Notes: a model not told the origin generated them from the sequence alone. Positions 1-7,746 are shown, counted from the stretch's first letter. The stretch: DNA of 10,794 nt from an uncultured Lachnospiraceae bacterium (GCA_910585395.1 CAJUCK010000035.1:1-10794); one strand, 5' to 3'. Numbers and translations are program-made.

Positions 1-81
1 TGAATTTTTTATAAAAAATAAAAAAATAGTATGTTTGGAAGAGATGTAAAGGGATAATGCAGAAAGTTTTTAAAACATTCA

Positions 82-110
82 TTGTAAGGTTTTGGAGAGT
101 ATGCTAAAAT
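82..110 (+). promoter_or_regulatory. Sigma-A promoter with extended -10 for the thyA-folA-transporter operon
   Basis: TTGTAA at 82-87 (4 of 6 matches to TTGACA) lies 17 nt before TAAAAT at 105-110 (5 of 6 matches to TATAAT). TG at 102-103, one base before the -10, makes it an extended -10. Transcription would start near 117, leaving a leader of about 33 nt before thyA. Bases 1-81 are A+T-rich with several A and T runs and no gene I can support. They may hold the end of the preceding transcription unit, but no complete hairpin is visible. Confidence 0.65.
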
Positions 111-149
111 AACGCCAGAAAACAATTATATGACACCAGGGAGGAAATG

Positions 150-998
150 ATGAGTTTAGCAGATACTATTTTTATAGATATGTGCCAGGATATTCTGGAA
201 AATGGCGTCAGTACAGAAGGAGAGAAGGTGCGTCCCCACTGGGAGGATGGAACAAGCGCTTACACGATCAAGAAATTCGGCGTGGTGAACCGCTATCATC
301 TGGCGGAGGAATTTCCAGCAGTTACACTGCGCAGAACCGCCATTAAAAGCTGTACGGATGAACTGCTCTGGATCTGGCAGAAGAAATCCAACAATGTACA
401 TGAATTAGGGAGCCATATCTGGGATGAGTGGGCAGACGAGACAGGTTCTATCGGCAAAGCATATGGCTACCAGATGGGGGTCAAACATCAATATAAAGAA
501 GGCAGAATGGACCAGGTAGACCGGGTGATTTATGATTTGAAACACAATCCTTTCAGCAGGCGGATTATGACCAATCTGTATGTGCATGAAGATTTAAGTG
601 AAATGAATCTTTACCCCTGTGCCTACAGTATGACGTTTAATGTGACGCAGAAGCCAGGAGAGGAAAAATTAATTCTCAACGCGATTTTGAACCAGCGTTC
701 CCAGGACATCCTCACGGCAAATAACTGGAATGTTTGCCAGTATGCAGTTTTGATGCATATGCTGGCACAGGTATGCGGTATGGAAGTGGGAGAACTGGTG
801 CATGTAATTGCAGATGCACATATTTATGACCGTCATATTCCTTTGGTGCGAGAACTGATTCAGCGAGAAACTTATGAGGCGCCTGTATTCTGGCTGAATC
901 CAGAAATTAAGGACTTCTACCAGTTTACCAAGGATGATGTGAAGCTGGAAAATTATGTGACAGGACCGCAGATTCGGGACATTCCCGTGGCGGTATAA
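150..998 (+). CDS. thyA: Thymidylate synthase, ThyA (phage phi3T/Bacillus ThyA-like branch)
   Basis: Cytosolic enzyme that methylates dUMP to dTMP using methylene-tetrahydrofolate, releasing dihydrofolate. There are two adjacent ATGs (147 and 150). I prefer 150 because AGGGAGG at 138-144 is then 5 nt away; from 147 it is only 2 nt. This gives 282 residues, normal for the family. Visible landmarks in this numbering: the arginine pair of SRRI (137-138), catalytic Cys157 in LYPCAYS, phosphate-binding Arg183 in QRSQD, the dUMP-binding Asn194, and DAHIY (His224, Tyr226). The catalytic motif differs from the E. coli-type PCH, and the C-terminal block (EAP-WLNPE-KDFY...VAV) resembles the phi3T-derived ThyA of Bacillus subtilis as I remember it. 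The dihydrofolate reductase gene follows 16 nt downstream, a classic functional pairing. The identification is very safe; the branch assignment is from memory. Confidence 0.97.
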   Translation: MSLADTIFIDMCQDILENGVSTEGEKVRPHWEDGTSAYTIKKFGVVNRYHLAEEFPAVTLRRTAIKSCTDELLWIWQKKSNNVHELGSHIWDEWADETGSIGKAYGYQMGVKHQYKEGRMDQVDRVIYDLKHNPFSRRIMTNLYVHEDLSEMNLYPCAYSMTFNVTQKPGEEKLILNAILNQRSQDILTANNWNVCQYAVLMHMLAQVCGMEVGELVHVIADAHIYDRHIPLVRELIQRETYEAPVFWLNPEIKDFYQFTKDDVKLENYVTGPQIRDIPVAV

Positions 999-1014
999 AG
1001 ATTAGGAGGCAGAT

Positions 1015-1509
1015 ATGAATTTAATTGCAGCAGTGGACCAAAACTGGGGAATCGGACTGAATAATGCGTTGCTGGTGCGGATTCCCGATGATATGAAACG
1101 TTTCCGGCAGATTACCACTGGAAATGTGGTAGTGATGGGAAGAAAAACACTGGAGAGTTTTCCAGGCGGACAACCTTTAAAAAACCGTACTAATATTGTG
1201 CTGACCAAGGACAGGGGATATCAGGTAAAGGGGGCTTTATGCGTCCACAGTCTGGAAGAGCTTTCGCAGGAGCTTAAAAAATACCGCAGTGAAAAGATCT
1301 ATATTATTGGCGGTGAGAGTATTTACCGGCAGCTTTTAGACTGGTGCGATACAGCGCTCATCACAAAAATTGAGTACGAATATCAGGCAGACGCCTGGTT
1401 TCCAGATCTGGATAAGATGGAACAATGGCAGTTGGCAGAGGTGAGTGAAGAACAGACATATTTTGATTTGGAATATTGTTTCCACAAATATGAGAGGAAG
1501 CGCATATAA
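1015..1509 (+). CDS. folA: Dihydrofolate reductase
   Basis: Reduces dihydrofolate to tetrahydrofolate with NADPH, regenerating the cofactor consumed by the thyA product just upstream. It has 164 residues, normal for a bacterial DHFR. The start has AGGAGG at 1004-1009, 5 nt before the ATG. Seen in order: N-terminal LIAAVDQNWGIG, the substrate acid Asp26 in IPDDMKRF, the NADPH-binding VVMGRKTLESFPGG, KNRTNIVLT, and IYIIGGESIY. The position matching E. coli Trp22 is Val21 (LLVRIPDD). As far as I recall this is common in clostridial DHFRs, but it departs from the usual active-site Trp. The stop codon is one base before the ATG of the next gene, so the two are probably translationally coupled. Confidence 0.95.
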   Translation: MNLIAAVDQNWGIGLNNALLVRIPDDMKRFRQITTGNVVVMGRKTLESFPGGQPLKNRTNIVLTKDRGYQVKGALCVHSLEELSQELKKYRSEKIYIIGGESIYRQLLDWCDTALITKIEYEYQADAWFPDLDKMEQWQLAEVSEEQTYFDLEYCFHKYERKRI

Positions 1510-1510
1510 G

Positions 1511-2461
1511 ATGGAAAACTTTATATTCAGTCTCAATGTGACAATTCCTATTTTCCTGGTGATGGCGCTGGGATGGGGACTGAGACAGGCAGGAATGCTC
1601 AATGATAATTTTGTCACAGTGGCCAATAAATTTAATTTTAATGTGACGCTGCCTGTTCTGCTGTTTCGGGATATTTCTTCTGTGGATATCAGAGCAGTGT
1701 TTGATCTGAACTATGTGCTGTTTTGTGCGGCAGCAAGTTCTGTCTGCTTCTGGGTAATCTGGGGAGGGACAAAGCTTTTTTTGAAAGACAGCTATATGAC
1801 GGGAGCTTTTGTGCAGGCATCGTTTCGCAGCAGCGCTGCTGTAATGGGACTGGCATTTATCCAGAATTTATATGGACAGTCAGCAATGGGACCTCTGATG
1901 ATCATCGGGGCAGTTCCGCTTTATAATATCTATTCTGTCATTGTGCTTACGTTTGAAGGAAAGGCAGAAAAAAATACAGATCATTCCGGTAAAATCCGCA
2001 AGGCATTTCTGAATATTCTGAAAAACCCAATTATCATCAGCATTTTCCTGGGGTTATTAGTATCGCTGTTTGAAATTGATTTTCCGGCAGCGGCGGATAA
2101 GACGATCGCCAATATTGCACAGATGGCAACGCCTCTGGCTTTGATATCTCTGGGTGCTGGGTATGAGGGCAGGAAAGCCCTTGCAAAGATTAAGCCAAGT
2201 TTTGCGGCTGCTTTCATCAAGCTGGTGGCGCAGCCGGCTCTGTTGATACCAGTGGCGGCGGCAATGGGATTTACCGGGGAGAAGATGATCGGAATTTTGA
2301 TTATGCTGGCAAGCCCCACTACACCCAGCTGTTATATTATGGCAAAAAATATGAAGAATGATGGGACTTTGACAGCCAGCATTGTTGTCATGACCACACT
2401 CCTTGCGTCTTTCACTTTGACGGGGTGGATTTTTCTGCTGAAAACAGTGGGATATATCTGA
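1511..2461 (+). CDS. AEC-family (auxin efflux carrier) membrane transporter
   Basis: A hydrophobic protein of 316 residues with about ten predicted membrane spans, in two groups of roughly five around a short polar stretch near residues 148-165 (KAEKNTDHSGKIRK). The N-terminal IPIFLVMALGWGLRQAGML, the repeated N-x-TLPVLLF pattern, MATPLALISLGA and the C-terminal ASPTTPSCYIMA block are characteristic of AEC/Mem_trans carriers, which in bacteria export or import small organic acids. The reading frame extends upstream to 1445, but that part overlaps folA. The ATG at 1511 falls directly after the folA stop codon, with AGAGGA at 1493-1498 a loose ribosome site about 12 nt away, so coupling is likely. 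The substrate cannot be read from sequence. Placement after thyA-folA could mean a folate- or one-carbon-related cargo, but that is speculation. Confidence 0.9.
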   Translation: MENFIFSLNVTIPIFLVMALGWGLRQAGMLNDNFVTVANKFNFNVTLPVLLFRDISSVDIRAVFDLNYVLFCAAASSVCFWVIWGGTKLFLKDSYMTGAFVQASFRSSAAVMGLAFIQNLYGQSAMGPLMIIGAVPLYNIYSVIVLTFEGKAEKNTDHSGKIRKAFLNILKNPIIISIFLGLLVSLFEIDFPAAADKTIANIAQMATPLALISLGAGYEGRKALAKIKPSFAAAFIKLVAQPALLIPVAAAMGFTGEKMIGILIMLASPTTPSCYIMAKNMKNDGTLTASIVVMTTLLASFTLTGWIFLLKTVGYI

Positions 2462-2472
2462 AAAAAGGGTCT

Positions 2473-2500
2473 TCCACAATCGGTATTTATCTGTTACAAT
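2473..2500 (+). promoter_or_regulatory. Possible sigma-A promoter upstream of ilvB
   Basis: TCCACA at 2473-2478 (4 of 6 to TTGACA) stands 16 nt before TACAAT at 2495-2500 (5 of 6 to TATAAT), in the 70-nt gap between the transporter and ilvB. The leader would be only about 25 nt, too short for a T-box or peptide-leader attenuator. No convincing terminator lies between the transporter and this site, so read-through from the thyA operon is also possible. Confidence 0.35.
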
Positions 2501-2531
2501 TACAGGAAAACATTTTATAGAGGTGATAGAG

Positions 2532-4255
2532 ATGGCAATGGATATAACAGGAAGAAAACTCTTTGTAAAAGCGCTTCTTGAAGAGGGGGTGGATACAGTT
2601 TTTGGTTATCCAGGCGGAATGGTAACCGATATAATGGATGAATTATATAAGCATGAAGAGATTGAACTGGTTCTGCCCCGCCATGAACAGGGATTGATCC
2701 ATGAAGCAGAAGGATATGCCCGTGCCACGGAAGGACTGGGGTGTGTATTGTAACCAGCGGTCCAGGAGCAACCAATATTATTACAGGACTGGCAGATGCC
2801 CATTATGACAGTATTCCCCTCGTGTGCATAACTGGGCAGGTGCCGTTAAACCTGATTGGAAATGATGCATTTCAGGAAGTGGATATTGTGGGTATGACCA
2901 GAAGTATCACAAAATATGGCGTGACAGTCCGCGACCGGAAAGATCTGGGCAAAATATTGAAAATGGCGTTTCATATTGCAAATACTGGAAGGCCTGGTCC
3001 AGTTCTGATTGACCTGCCCAAAGATATTCAGACGGCAATGGGACCTGGGGAATATCCAGAACACGTGTCTATCCGAGGGTACAAGCCCAATGAAAGTGTT
3101 CATATTGGGCAGCTGAAAAAGGGATATAAGCTGCTAAAGTCGGCAAAGAAGCCGTTATTTTTAATTGGCGGAGGCATTCATATTGCCAGGGCAAATGACA
3201 AAATGCTGGAATTAGTGGAGAAAACAAGAGTGCCTGTGGTTACCACAGTGATGGGAAAAGGAGCCGTTCCCACAGATCATCCATACTATGTCGGAAACAG
3301 TGGTATGCATGGCCGGTATGCAGCAAATATGGCGGTAGGTGAATGCGATGTGCTGTTTTCCATTGGAACCAGATTTAATGACAGAATTACCGGGGATCTC
3401 AATGAATTTGCTCCGAAAGCACAGATTGTGCATGTGGATGTTGACACCGCTTCTATTTCCAGAAATGTAGTGGTAGATGTGCCAATTGTGGCTGATGCCA
3501 ATCTTGCACTGGAGAAGCTGTTAGAGTGGGCGGAACCTCAGGAAACAGAGGAATGGAGGAAGCAGATTCAAGAATGGAATCAGATAAATCCTCTGGAAAT
3601 GCGCAGGGATCGTGGAATGACGCCGCAGATGATTTTAGAAGAGATCAACAGACAGTTTCAGGATGGGATCATTGTCACAGATGTGGGCCAGCATCAGATG
3701 TGGGCTACCCAGTACATAGAGCTGAATAAGAACAAACAGTTTATTACTTCTGGGGGGCTGGGAACCATGGGTTTTGGCTTTCCAGCGGCAGTCGGAGCGA
3801 AAATCGGATGTCCAGATAAGCCTGTTGTCTGTATCAGCGGTGACGGCGGCATGCAGATGAATATCCAGGAGCTTGCCACAGCAATGTCCCAGAATGCCAA
3901 TGTCATCGTGTGCATTTTTAATAATTATTATCTGGGCATGGTACGCCAGATGCAGCAGCTTTTTTATGGAAAACGTTATGAAGCTACCTGTCTTCGGAGG
4001 AAAAAAGGATGTCCTGGGGACTGCAAGGGGCCGAATGCAGCCTGTCCTCCTTATGAGCCTGATTTTGTAAAGCTTGCTGAGAGCTATGGAGCCTGCGGCA
4101 TTCGTGTTACGAAAGAGGAAGAGATTGCCTCTGCCCTGGAACAGGCAAAACAGTGCAGTACTCCTGTACTGATTGAATTTTTAATTGCCACAGAGGAAAT
4201 TGTGCTTCCTATGGTAAAGGGTGGAAATCCGATGACAGAGATGATTTTAAAATAA
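2532..4255 (+). pseudogene. ilvB: Acetolactate synthase large (catalytic) subunit, split by a -1 frameshift
   Basis: Acetohydroxyacid synthase joins pyruvate to pyruvate or 2-ketobutyrate, the first common step of branched-chain amino acid synthesis, using ThDP, Mg and FAD. The ATG at 2532 has AGAGGTGA at 2519-2526 in good position. Frame one ends at a TAA at 2751-2753 after 73 codons. The homologous sequence continues in another frame from 2741 (VCIVTSGPGATN) to 4255. Adding one base in the G run at 2738-2741 would restore an uninterrupted protein of about 574 residues, the normal length. In that joined numbering: FGYPGG (24-29), catalytic Glu52 in RHEQ, the RFNDR motif typical of FAD-dependent biosynthetic enzymes, the ThDP motif GDGG (437-440) paired with NN (464-465), and a cysteine-rich stretch with C487, C494, C498 and C505. 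A GTG at 2741 with AAGGA before it could start the downstream frame, but that product (504 residues) would lack Glu52. True mutation versus base-calling error is undecided. Confidence 0.93.
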
Positions 4256-4273
4256 GGAAAGGGGACAGGAGTC

Positions 4274-4798
4274 ATGACAAAGAACAGATGGATTGCATTG
4301 TATGTGGAAAACCAGGTGGGTGTCCTGGCTAAGATTTCTGGTCTTTTTTCTGGAAAATCTTATAATATGCAGAGCCTTACTGTGGGAACCACAGAGGACG
4401 AAACGGTGTCGAGGATGACCATATGCGTGACCAGCGACGATATCACCTTTGAGCAGATTAAAAAGCAGTTGAACCGGATGGTGGAAGTCATTAAAGTGAT
4501 GGATTTCACAGACAAACCAATTCACATGAAGGAAATTTTATTTGCTAAAATCAGGGAATGTACTGTGGCAGATAAGGCGGAACTCTTTCAGATTGCACAA
4601 GTATTTCAAGTGGAAGTATCTGACATTGGAACGGACAGTCTTCTGCTGGAGTGCAAGATGACAGAGCGGCGGAATAATGAATTGATTGACCTCTTGAAAA
4701 GTAAATTTCAGCATGTTGAAATTGTGCGGGGCGGAGGGGTGGCAATTGAATCCATCAGCACTTCCTGTGCAGGAAGGTCAGAATATTTTCGTAAATAG
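4274..4798 (+). CDS. ilvN: Acetolactate synthase small (regulatory) subunit
   Basis: Regulatory partner of the large subunit encoded just upstream; in this family it activates the catalytic subunit and confers feedback inhibition by valine. It has 174 residues, normal for the IlvH/IlvN type. An N-terminal ACT domain (about residues 4-76) shows ENQVGVLAKISGLF, YNMQSLTVGTTED and SRMTI. Asn13, Gly16 and Asn31 match the valine-binding asparagines and glycine described for E. coli IlvH. A second domain (about 85-160) ends in VEIVRGGGVAIES. The start is the only sensible ATG; AGGAG at 4267-4271 is close (2 nt), with an alternative AAGGGG at 4259-4264 about 9 nt away. The 18-nt gap from ilvB indicates one transcript. 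The gene itself is intact, unlike ilvB, which argues that any loss of ilvB is recent or an artefact. Confidence 0.95.
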   Translation: MTKNRWIALYVENQVGVLAKISGLFSGKSYNMQSLTVGTTEDETVSRMTICVTSDDITFEQIKKQLNRMVEVIKVMDFTDKPIHMKEILFAKIRECTVADKAELFQIAQVFQVEVSDIGTDSLLLECKMTERRNNELIDLLKSKFQHVEIVRGGGVAIESISTSCAGRSEYFRK

Positions 4799-4822
4799 AA
4801 TTTACGTCCAAGGAGGTGTGGA

Positions 4823-5350
4823 ATGCGCAGAATTTTAATTGTGGTAGATATGCAGCAGGATTTTATTAACGGCGCTTTGGGGACAACAGAAGCCCAGGCA
4901 ATCGTAAATCCAGTGATTGAGAAGATGAAAACTTATGAGAAATCAGATATCTATGTAACCAGAGATACCCATGGGGAAAATTATCTGGAAACTGCTGAGG
5001 GCAGGAAACTTCCAGTAGTTCACTGTGTCAAAAATACAGAGGGATGGAGGCTGCATCCAGAAATTGAAAACCAGGCGGAGCCTTCCCATATCATTGACAA
5101 ACCTACTTTTGGCTCTTTGGAATTGATGGAGCTTCTGCGCCAGGAAAACAAGAAGGAACCATTGGAGATAGAAATAATCGGGCTCTGTACTGACATCTGT
5201 GTGGTGAGCAATGCCTTGCTGTTAAAGGCTGCTATGCCGGAAAATACAATTCAGGTGGACGCAGGCTGCTGTGCCGGAGTTACTCCTGAATCACATAAGG
5301 CAGCGCTGCTTACCATGGAAATGTGCCAGATAGAGATTAAGAAGCTTTAA
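4823..5350 (+). CDS. Isochorismatase-family cysteine hydrolase (nicotinamidase-like)
   Basis: Cytosolic amidohydrolase-type protein of 175 residues with the family triad: Asp9 (VVDMQQDF), Lys93 (IDKPTFGS) and Cys126 (GLCTDICV). RDTH (Asp48, His50) is reminiscent of the metal-binding DxH of nicotinamidases, although the full nicotinamidase metal site is not evident. The late block DAGCCAGVTPESH is typical of the clostridial subgroup often labelled nicotinamidase or generic cysteine hydrolase. The actual substrate (nicotinamide, another amide, or something else) is not settled by sequence. AAGGAGGTG at 4810-4818 is a near-perfect ribosome site for the ATG. It follows ilvN by 24 nt and may sit on the same transcript, though no functional link to branched-chain synthesis is obvious. 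The gene ends 20 nt from the convergent GH31 gene, and I see no terminator in that gap. Confidence 0.88.
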   Translation: MRRILIVVDMQQDFINGALGTTEAQAIVNPVIEKMKTYEKSDIYVTRDTHGENYLETAEGRKLPVVHCVKNTEGWRLHPEIENQAEPSHIIDKPTFGSLELMELLRQENKKEPLEIEIIGLCTDICVVSNALLLKAAMPENTIQVDAGCCAGVTPESHKAALLTMEMCQIEIKKL

Positions 5351-5370
5351 ATCAGCAGATCTGTTCTATG

Positions 5371-7746
5371 TTACGCTGTAATAATTTCTACAAGCGCACC
5401 CTGCAGGTCTCTGTCCAGCTCCATAGATTGAAGTTCTGACAATAAGACGATAGGATTCTGGCAATTCATACAAAGCTGATATATGTCTTCCTTTACTGCA
5501 AAAGGAATTTCAGCCTGATTTAAAAATGTAAATACTTGGTCAATGATATTGTTTTCTGCAAGTTTGACGTCAGATAAATGGACACTCAGATTGTCAGAGA
5601 CAGAGACTTCCTTGATTTTACAGGTAAGAATATGAAGTTTTTCGTCATATTTCAGATAGACGTCTTTTTTGCTGGTATCTATGAATATTTCAGCGCTGCA
5701 GGGCAGAAGACCGTGGAACATAACAGTGTAGTCCCGAAATTTGGGAATCAATTCCAGAGCGCCTTCTGCGTGTTTGATCATAAATTGGGCGTCTTTTCCC
5801 CAGGAAAACTTCATGTCTGTGGCGGCGCATACTCCGTTTACGTATTCAGAAGAGAGATTGTCATCTTCGTATAAGGTAAAGTTGCCGTCTGCCCCGGCAA
5901 AAACATGGATACAGAGGGAAGAGGGATTTATCTCTGTATTCTTAAGTTCACTGGTCATAGGGACAATTGCGCCGGCTTTTGCCAGTACAGGGATGGAATT
6001 GATGTCCCGATACATAGTCGTCATTCTTCCGCCCTGATATTTTCGTCCGGTAAAAAAATCAAAATAAAGATGTTCTGGAAGCCATACCTTTACTTTTGCC
6101 ACGTTGAGGCGGGAAATATGGGGAGCAGTAATCGGTGCAGCAAGTAACTGGCTGCCGAACTCATATTGGTTTGGAACATCATATGCCTGTCTGCATTCTG
6201 GATAATGGTAGTACATTGGAAGTACCAGAGGGATATCTTCTTCGTATGCCCGATGAATCATAGTATAAAGATAAGGAATCAGTTCATGTCTGAGGCGCAG
6301 AAATTTTTTCATCATATTTTGGATTTCAGGTTTGTAGTTCCAGGGTTCTTTTCCAGTAAATTCACTGTTACTGGAGTGAAGCCGCATAATTGGGGAAAAT
6401 ACGCCAAACTGCAGCCACCTTCCAGCCATCTCATCATCTCGCTCTCCCTGCATGTGTCCCCCAATATCATGGCTCCACATGCCATATCCAATGTTAGAAG
6501 CAGTGGCAGTAAAATATGGCTGGAAAGCCAGGGAATCCCAGGTGATAATGGTATCTCCAGAAAAGCCGATAGGATAGCGGTGGCTTCCAGGGCCGGCATA
6601 TCTGGAAAAAGTCATAGGACGCTTATTATCTTTTCCGCTGTCAAGAAAGTGAAAGTGGTTCAATACCCACAGAGGGTCTAACCCTTCCAGCCTGCTAACC
6701 CCTCCAGACTGCCAGTCCAGCCACCAGAAATCAACACCCTGGTTCTCCAGGGGATGAAAAATATGCTGGAAGCATGCTTCCAGAAATTCTGGATCTGCAG
6801 CGTTGAAGACAACAGGCTGTTCCGCTTCTGCATTTACGCCCATAGTTTCTGCCATTTGGGGATACATTTCTTCATGTGCCTGTATGCCTCCAGCAGGATG
6901 AATATTCAGTGTTACCCGCATATGATGTTCATGAAGCCATTTCAGGAATGATTCTGGATCTGGAAACAAATCCCTGTTCCATGTATATCCAGTCCAGCCG
7001 CTGCCATATTTCTTATTGATGTCTGTCAAATGCCAGTCCATGTCCAAAACTGCCACAGAAAAGGGGATATTTTCTGCGTCAAAACGTTCCATCAATGCTC
7101 TGTAAGACTCTTGCGTATATTTGTAATAACGGCTCCACCAGTTTCCCATTGCATATCTTGGCACCATAGGGCTTTTTCCGCATAAATGGAAAAAATCCCG
7201 TAGAGCGCCGAGATAATCATGTCCATATGCCCAGAAATAAATGTCTGTGGCTTCATATTTGCGAGGGCTGATCCACCCGTTTTCCAGAAGAATCAGAGAC
7301 TTACTGTCGTCCAGTACAGAGAAGCCGTTTCTTCCGATAATTCCATGTTCCAGGGGAATGCGTCCGTCTGCCGTGTCCAGGGTTCTTGCCGTCCCTTTCA
7401 GGCTTTGAAAATTTTCACCGTAGTGCCAGATACTGTCGTATGCGCTGTAATCGCCAACTGCTTCAATAGATAAACCGTTGGGCGAGAATTCTTCTTTATT
7501 GTAAATCAGATGTGCTTTTGAGGTAATGATTTCCAGTTCATCTGGTCTATCCAGAAGTTTAAAGGAGGTTTCTGGAAAATCCCGATTCCATACCGTCTGC
7601 GTGGCATGATCCTCAAATTTACTGTTTTTTGCGTATTCCAGGCGGAAAAGCCCTTCTGTCAGGATGGAAATCCTGTAATGATTTCCCTGAACTATGTTTT
7701 TGGGGTTTGCTTTTGGATGTGTGCGCGCACGTAATTCTTTTCTCAT
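5371..7746 (-). CDS. Glycoside hydrolase family 31 (alpha-glucosidase-type), cytosolic
   Basis: A 791-residue enzyme expected to cleave terminal alpha-linked glucose or a related sugar with retention of configuration. Layout: an N-terminal beta-sandwich (about 15-190, with GENFQSLKGTARTLD), a TIM barrel (about 195-510), then beta domains (510-735). The proposed nucleophile is Asp344 in WWLDWQSG, replacing the usual W-x-DMNE signature; the proposed acid/base is Asp398 in GFSGDT. SVAVLDMDWH, MRVTLNIHPAGG and WSHDIGG (His-Asp) are also family-like. There is no signal peptide or membrane segment, so it should act on imported oligosaccharides. A roughly 50-residue C-terminal tail (738-791, helical and hydrophobic, containing FLNQAEIPFAVKEDIYQL) lies beyond the normal end of the fold. 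The start is supported by GGAGG (CCTCC at 7753-7757 on the plus strand) 6 nt upstream. No transporter or regulator adjoins it, so the substrate is open. Confidence 0.93.
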   Translation of the reverse strand: MRKELRARTHPKANPKNIVQGNHYRISILTEGLFRLEYAKNSKFEDHATQTVWNRDFPETSFKLLDRPDELEIITSKAHLIYNKEEFSPNGLSIEAVGDYSAYDSIWHYGENFQSLKGTARTLDTADGRIPLEHGIIGRNGFSVLDDSKSLILLENGWISPRKYEATDIYFWAYGHDYLGALRDFFHLCGKSPMVPRYAMGNWWSRYYKYTQESYRALMERFDAENIPFSVAVLDMDWHLTDINKKYGSGWTGYTWNRDLFPDPESFLKWLHEHHMRVTLNIHPAGGIQAHEEMYPQMAETMGVNAEAEQPVVFNAADPEFLEACFQHIFHPLENQGVDFWWLDWQSGGVSRLEGLDPLWVLNHFHFLDSGKDNKRPMTFSRYAGPGSHRYPIGFSGDTIITWDSLAFQPYFTATASNIGYGMWSHDIGGHMQGERDDEMAGRWLQFGVFSPIMRLHSSNSEFTGKEPWNYKPEIQNMMKKFLRLRHELIPYLYTMIHRAYEEDIPLVLPMYYHYPECRQAYDVPNQYEFGSQLLAAPITAPHISRLNVAKVKVWLPEHLYFDFFTGRKYQGGRMTTMYRDINSIPVLAKAGAIVPMTSELKNTEINPSSLCIHVFAGADGNFTLYEDDNLSSEYVNGVCAATDMKFSWGKDAQFMIKHAEGALELIPKFRDYTVMFHGLLPCSAEIFIDTSKKDVYLKYDEKLHILTCKIKEVSVSDNLSVHLSDVKLAENNIIDQVFTFLNQAEIPFAVKEDIYQLCMNCQNPIVLLSELQSMELDRDLQGALVEIITA

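Noticed and set aside
1445..1510. Upstream extension of the AEC transporter by 22 residues
   Set aside because: The extension overlaps the folA coding region, has no ribosome site, and the family homology begins at the ATG at 1511.
2462..2531. T-box or leader-peptide attenuator for ilvBN
   Set aside because: The gap is 70 nt with no T-box motif, no peptide frame rich in branched-chain codons and no paired terminator/antiterminator stems.
2735..2744. Programmed -1 frameshifting as the explanation for the split ilvB
   Set aside because: There is no X-XXY-YYZ slippery heptamer (the run is only G4 after CT) and I see no downstream stem-loop. A base deletion or base-calling error is simpler, though not excluded by sequence alone.
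5351..5370. CAGATCTG palindrome between the convergent hydrolase and GH31 genes as a shared terminator
   Set aside because: The symmetry is only 8 bp without a loop, and no T run follows on either strand.
6166..6681. A 171-codon open frame on the plus strand inside the GH31 gene
   Set aside because: It lies antisense to a well-supported enzyme with catalytic motifs, has no ribosome site and reads like no known protein; it is a by-product of the codon use of the real gene.
7721..7730. Palindrome GTGCGCGCAC near the GH31 start
   Set aside because: It lies inside the coding region (encoding R-A-R-T-H) and is short; no flanking symmetry suggests an operator.
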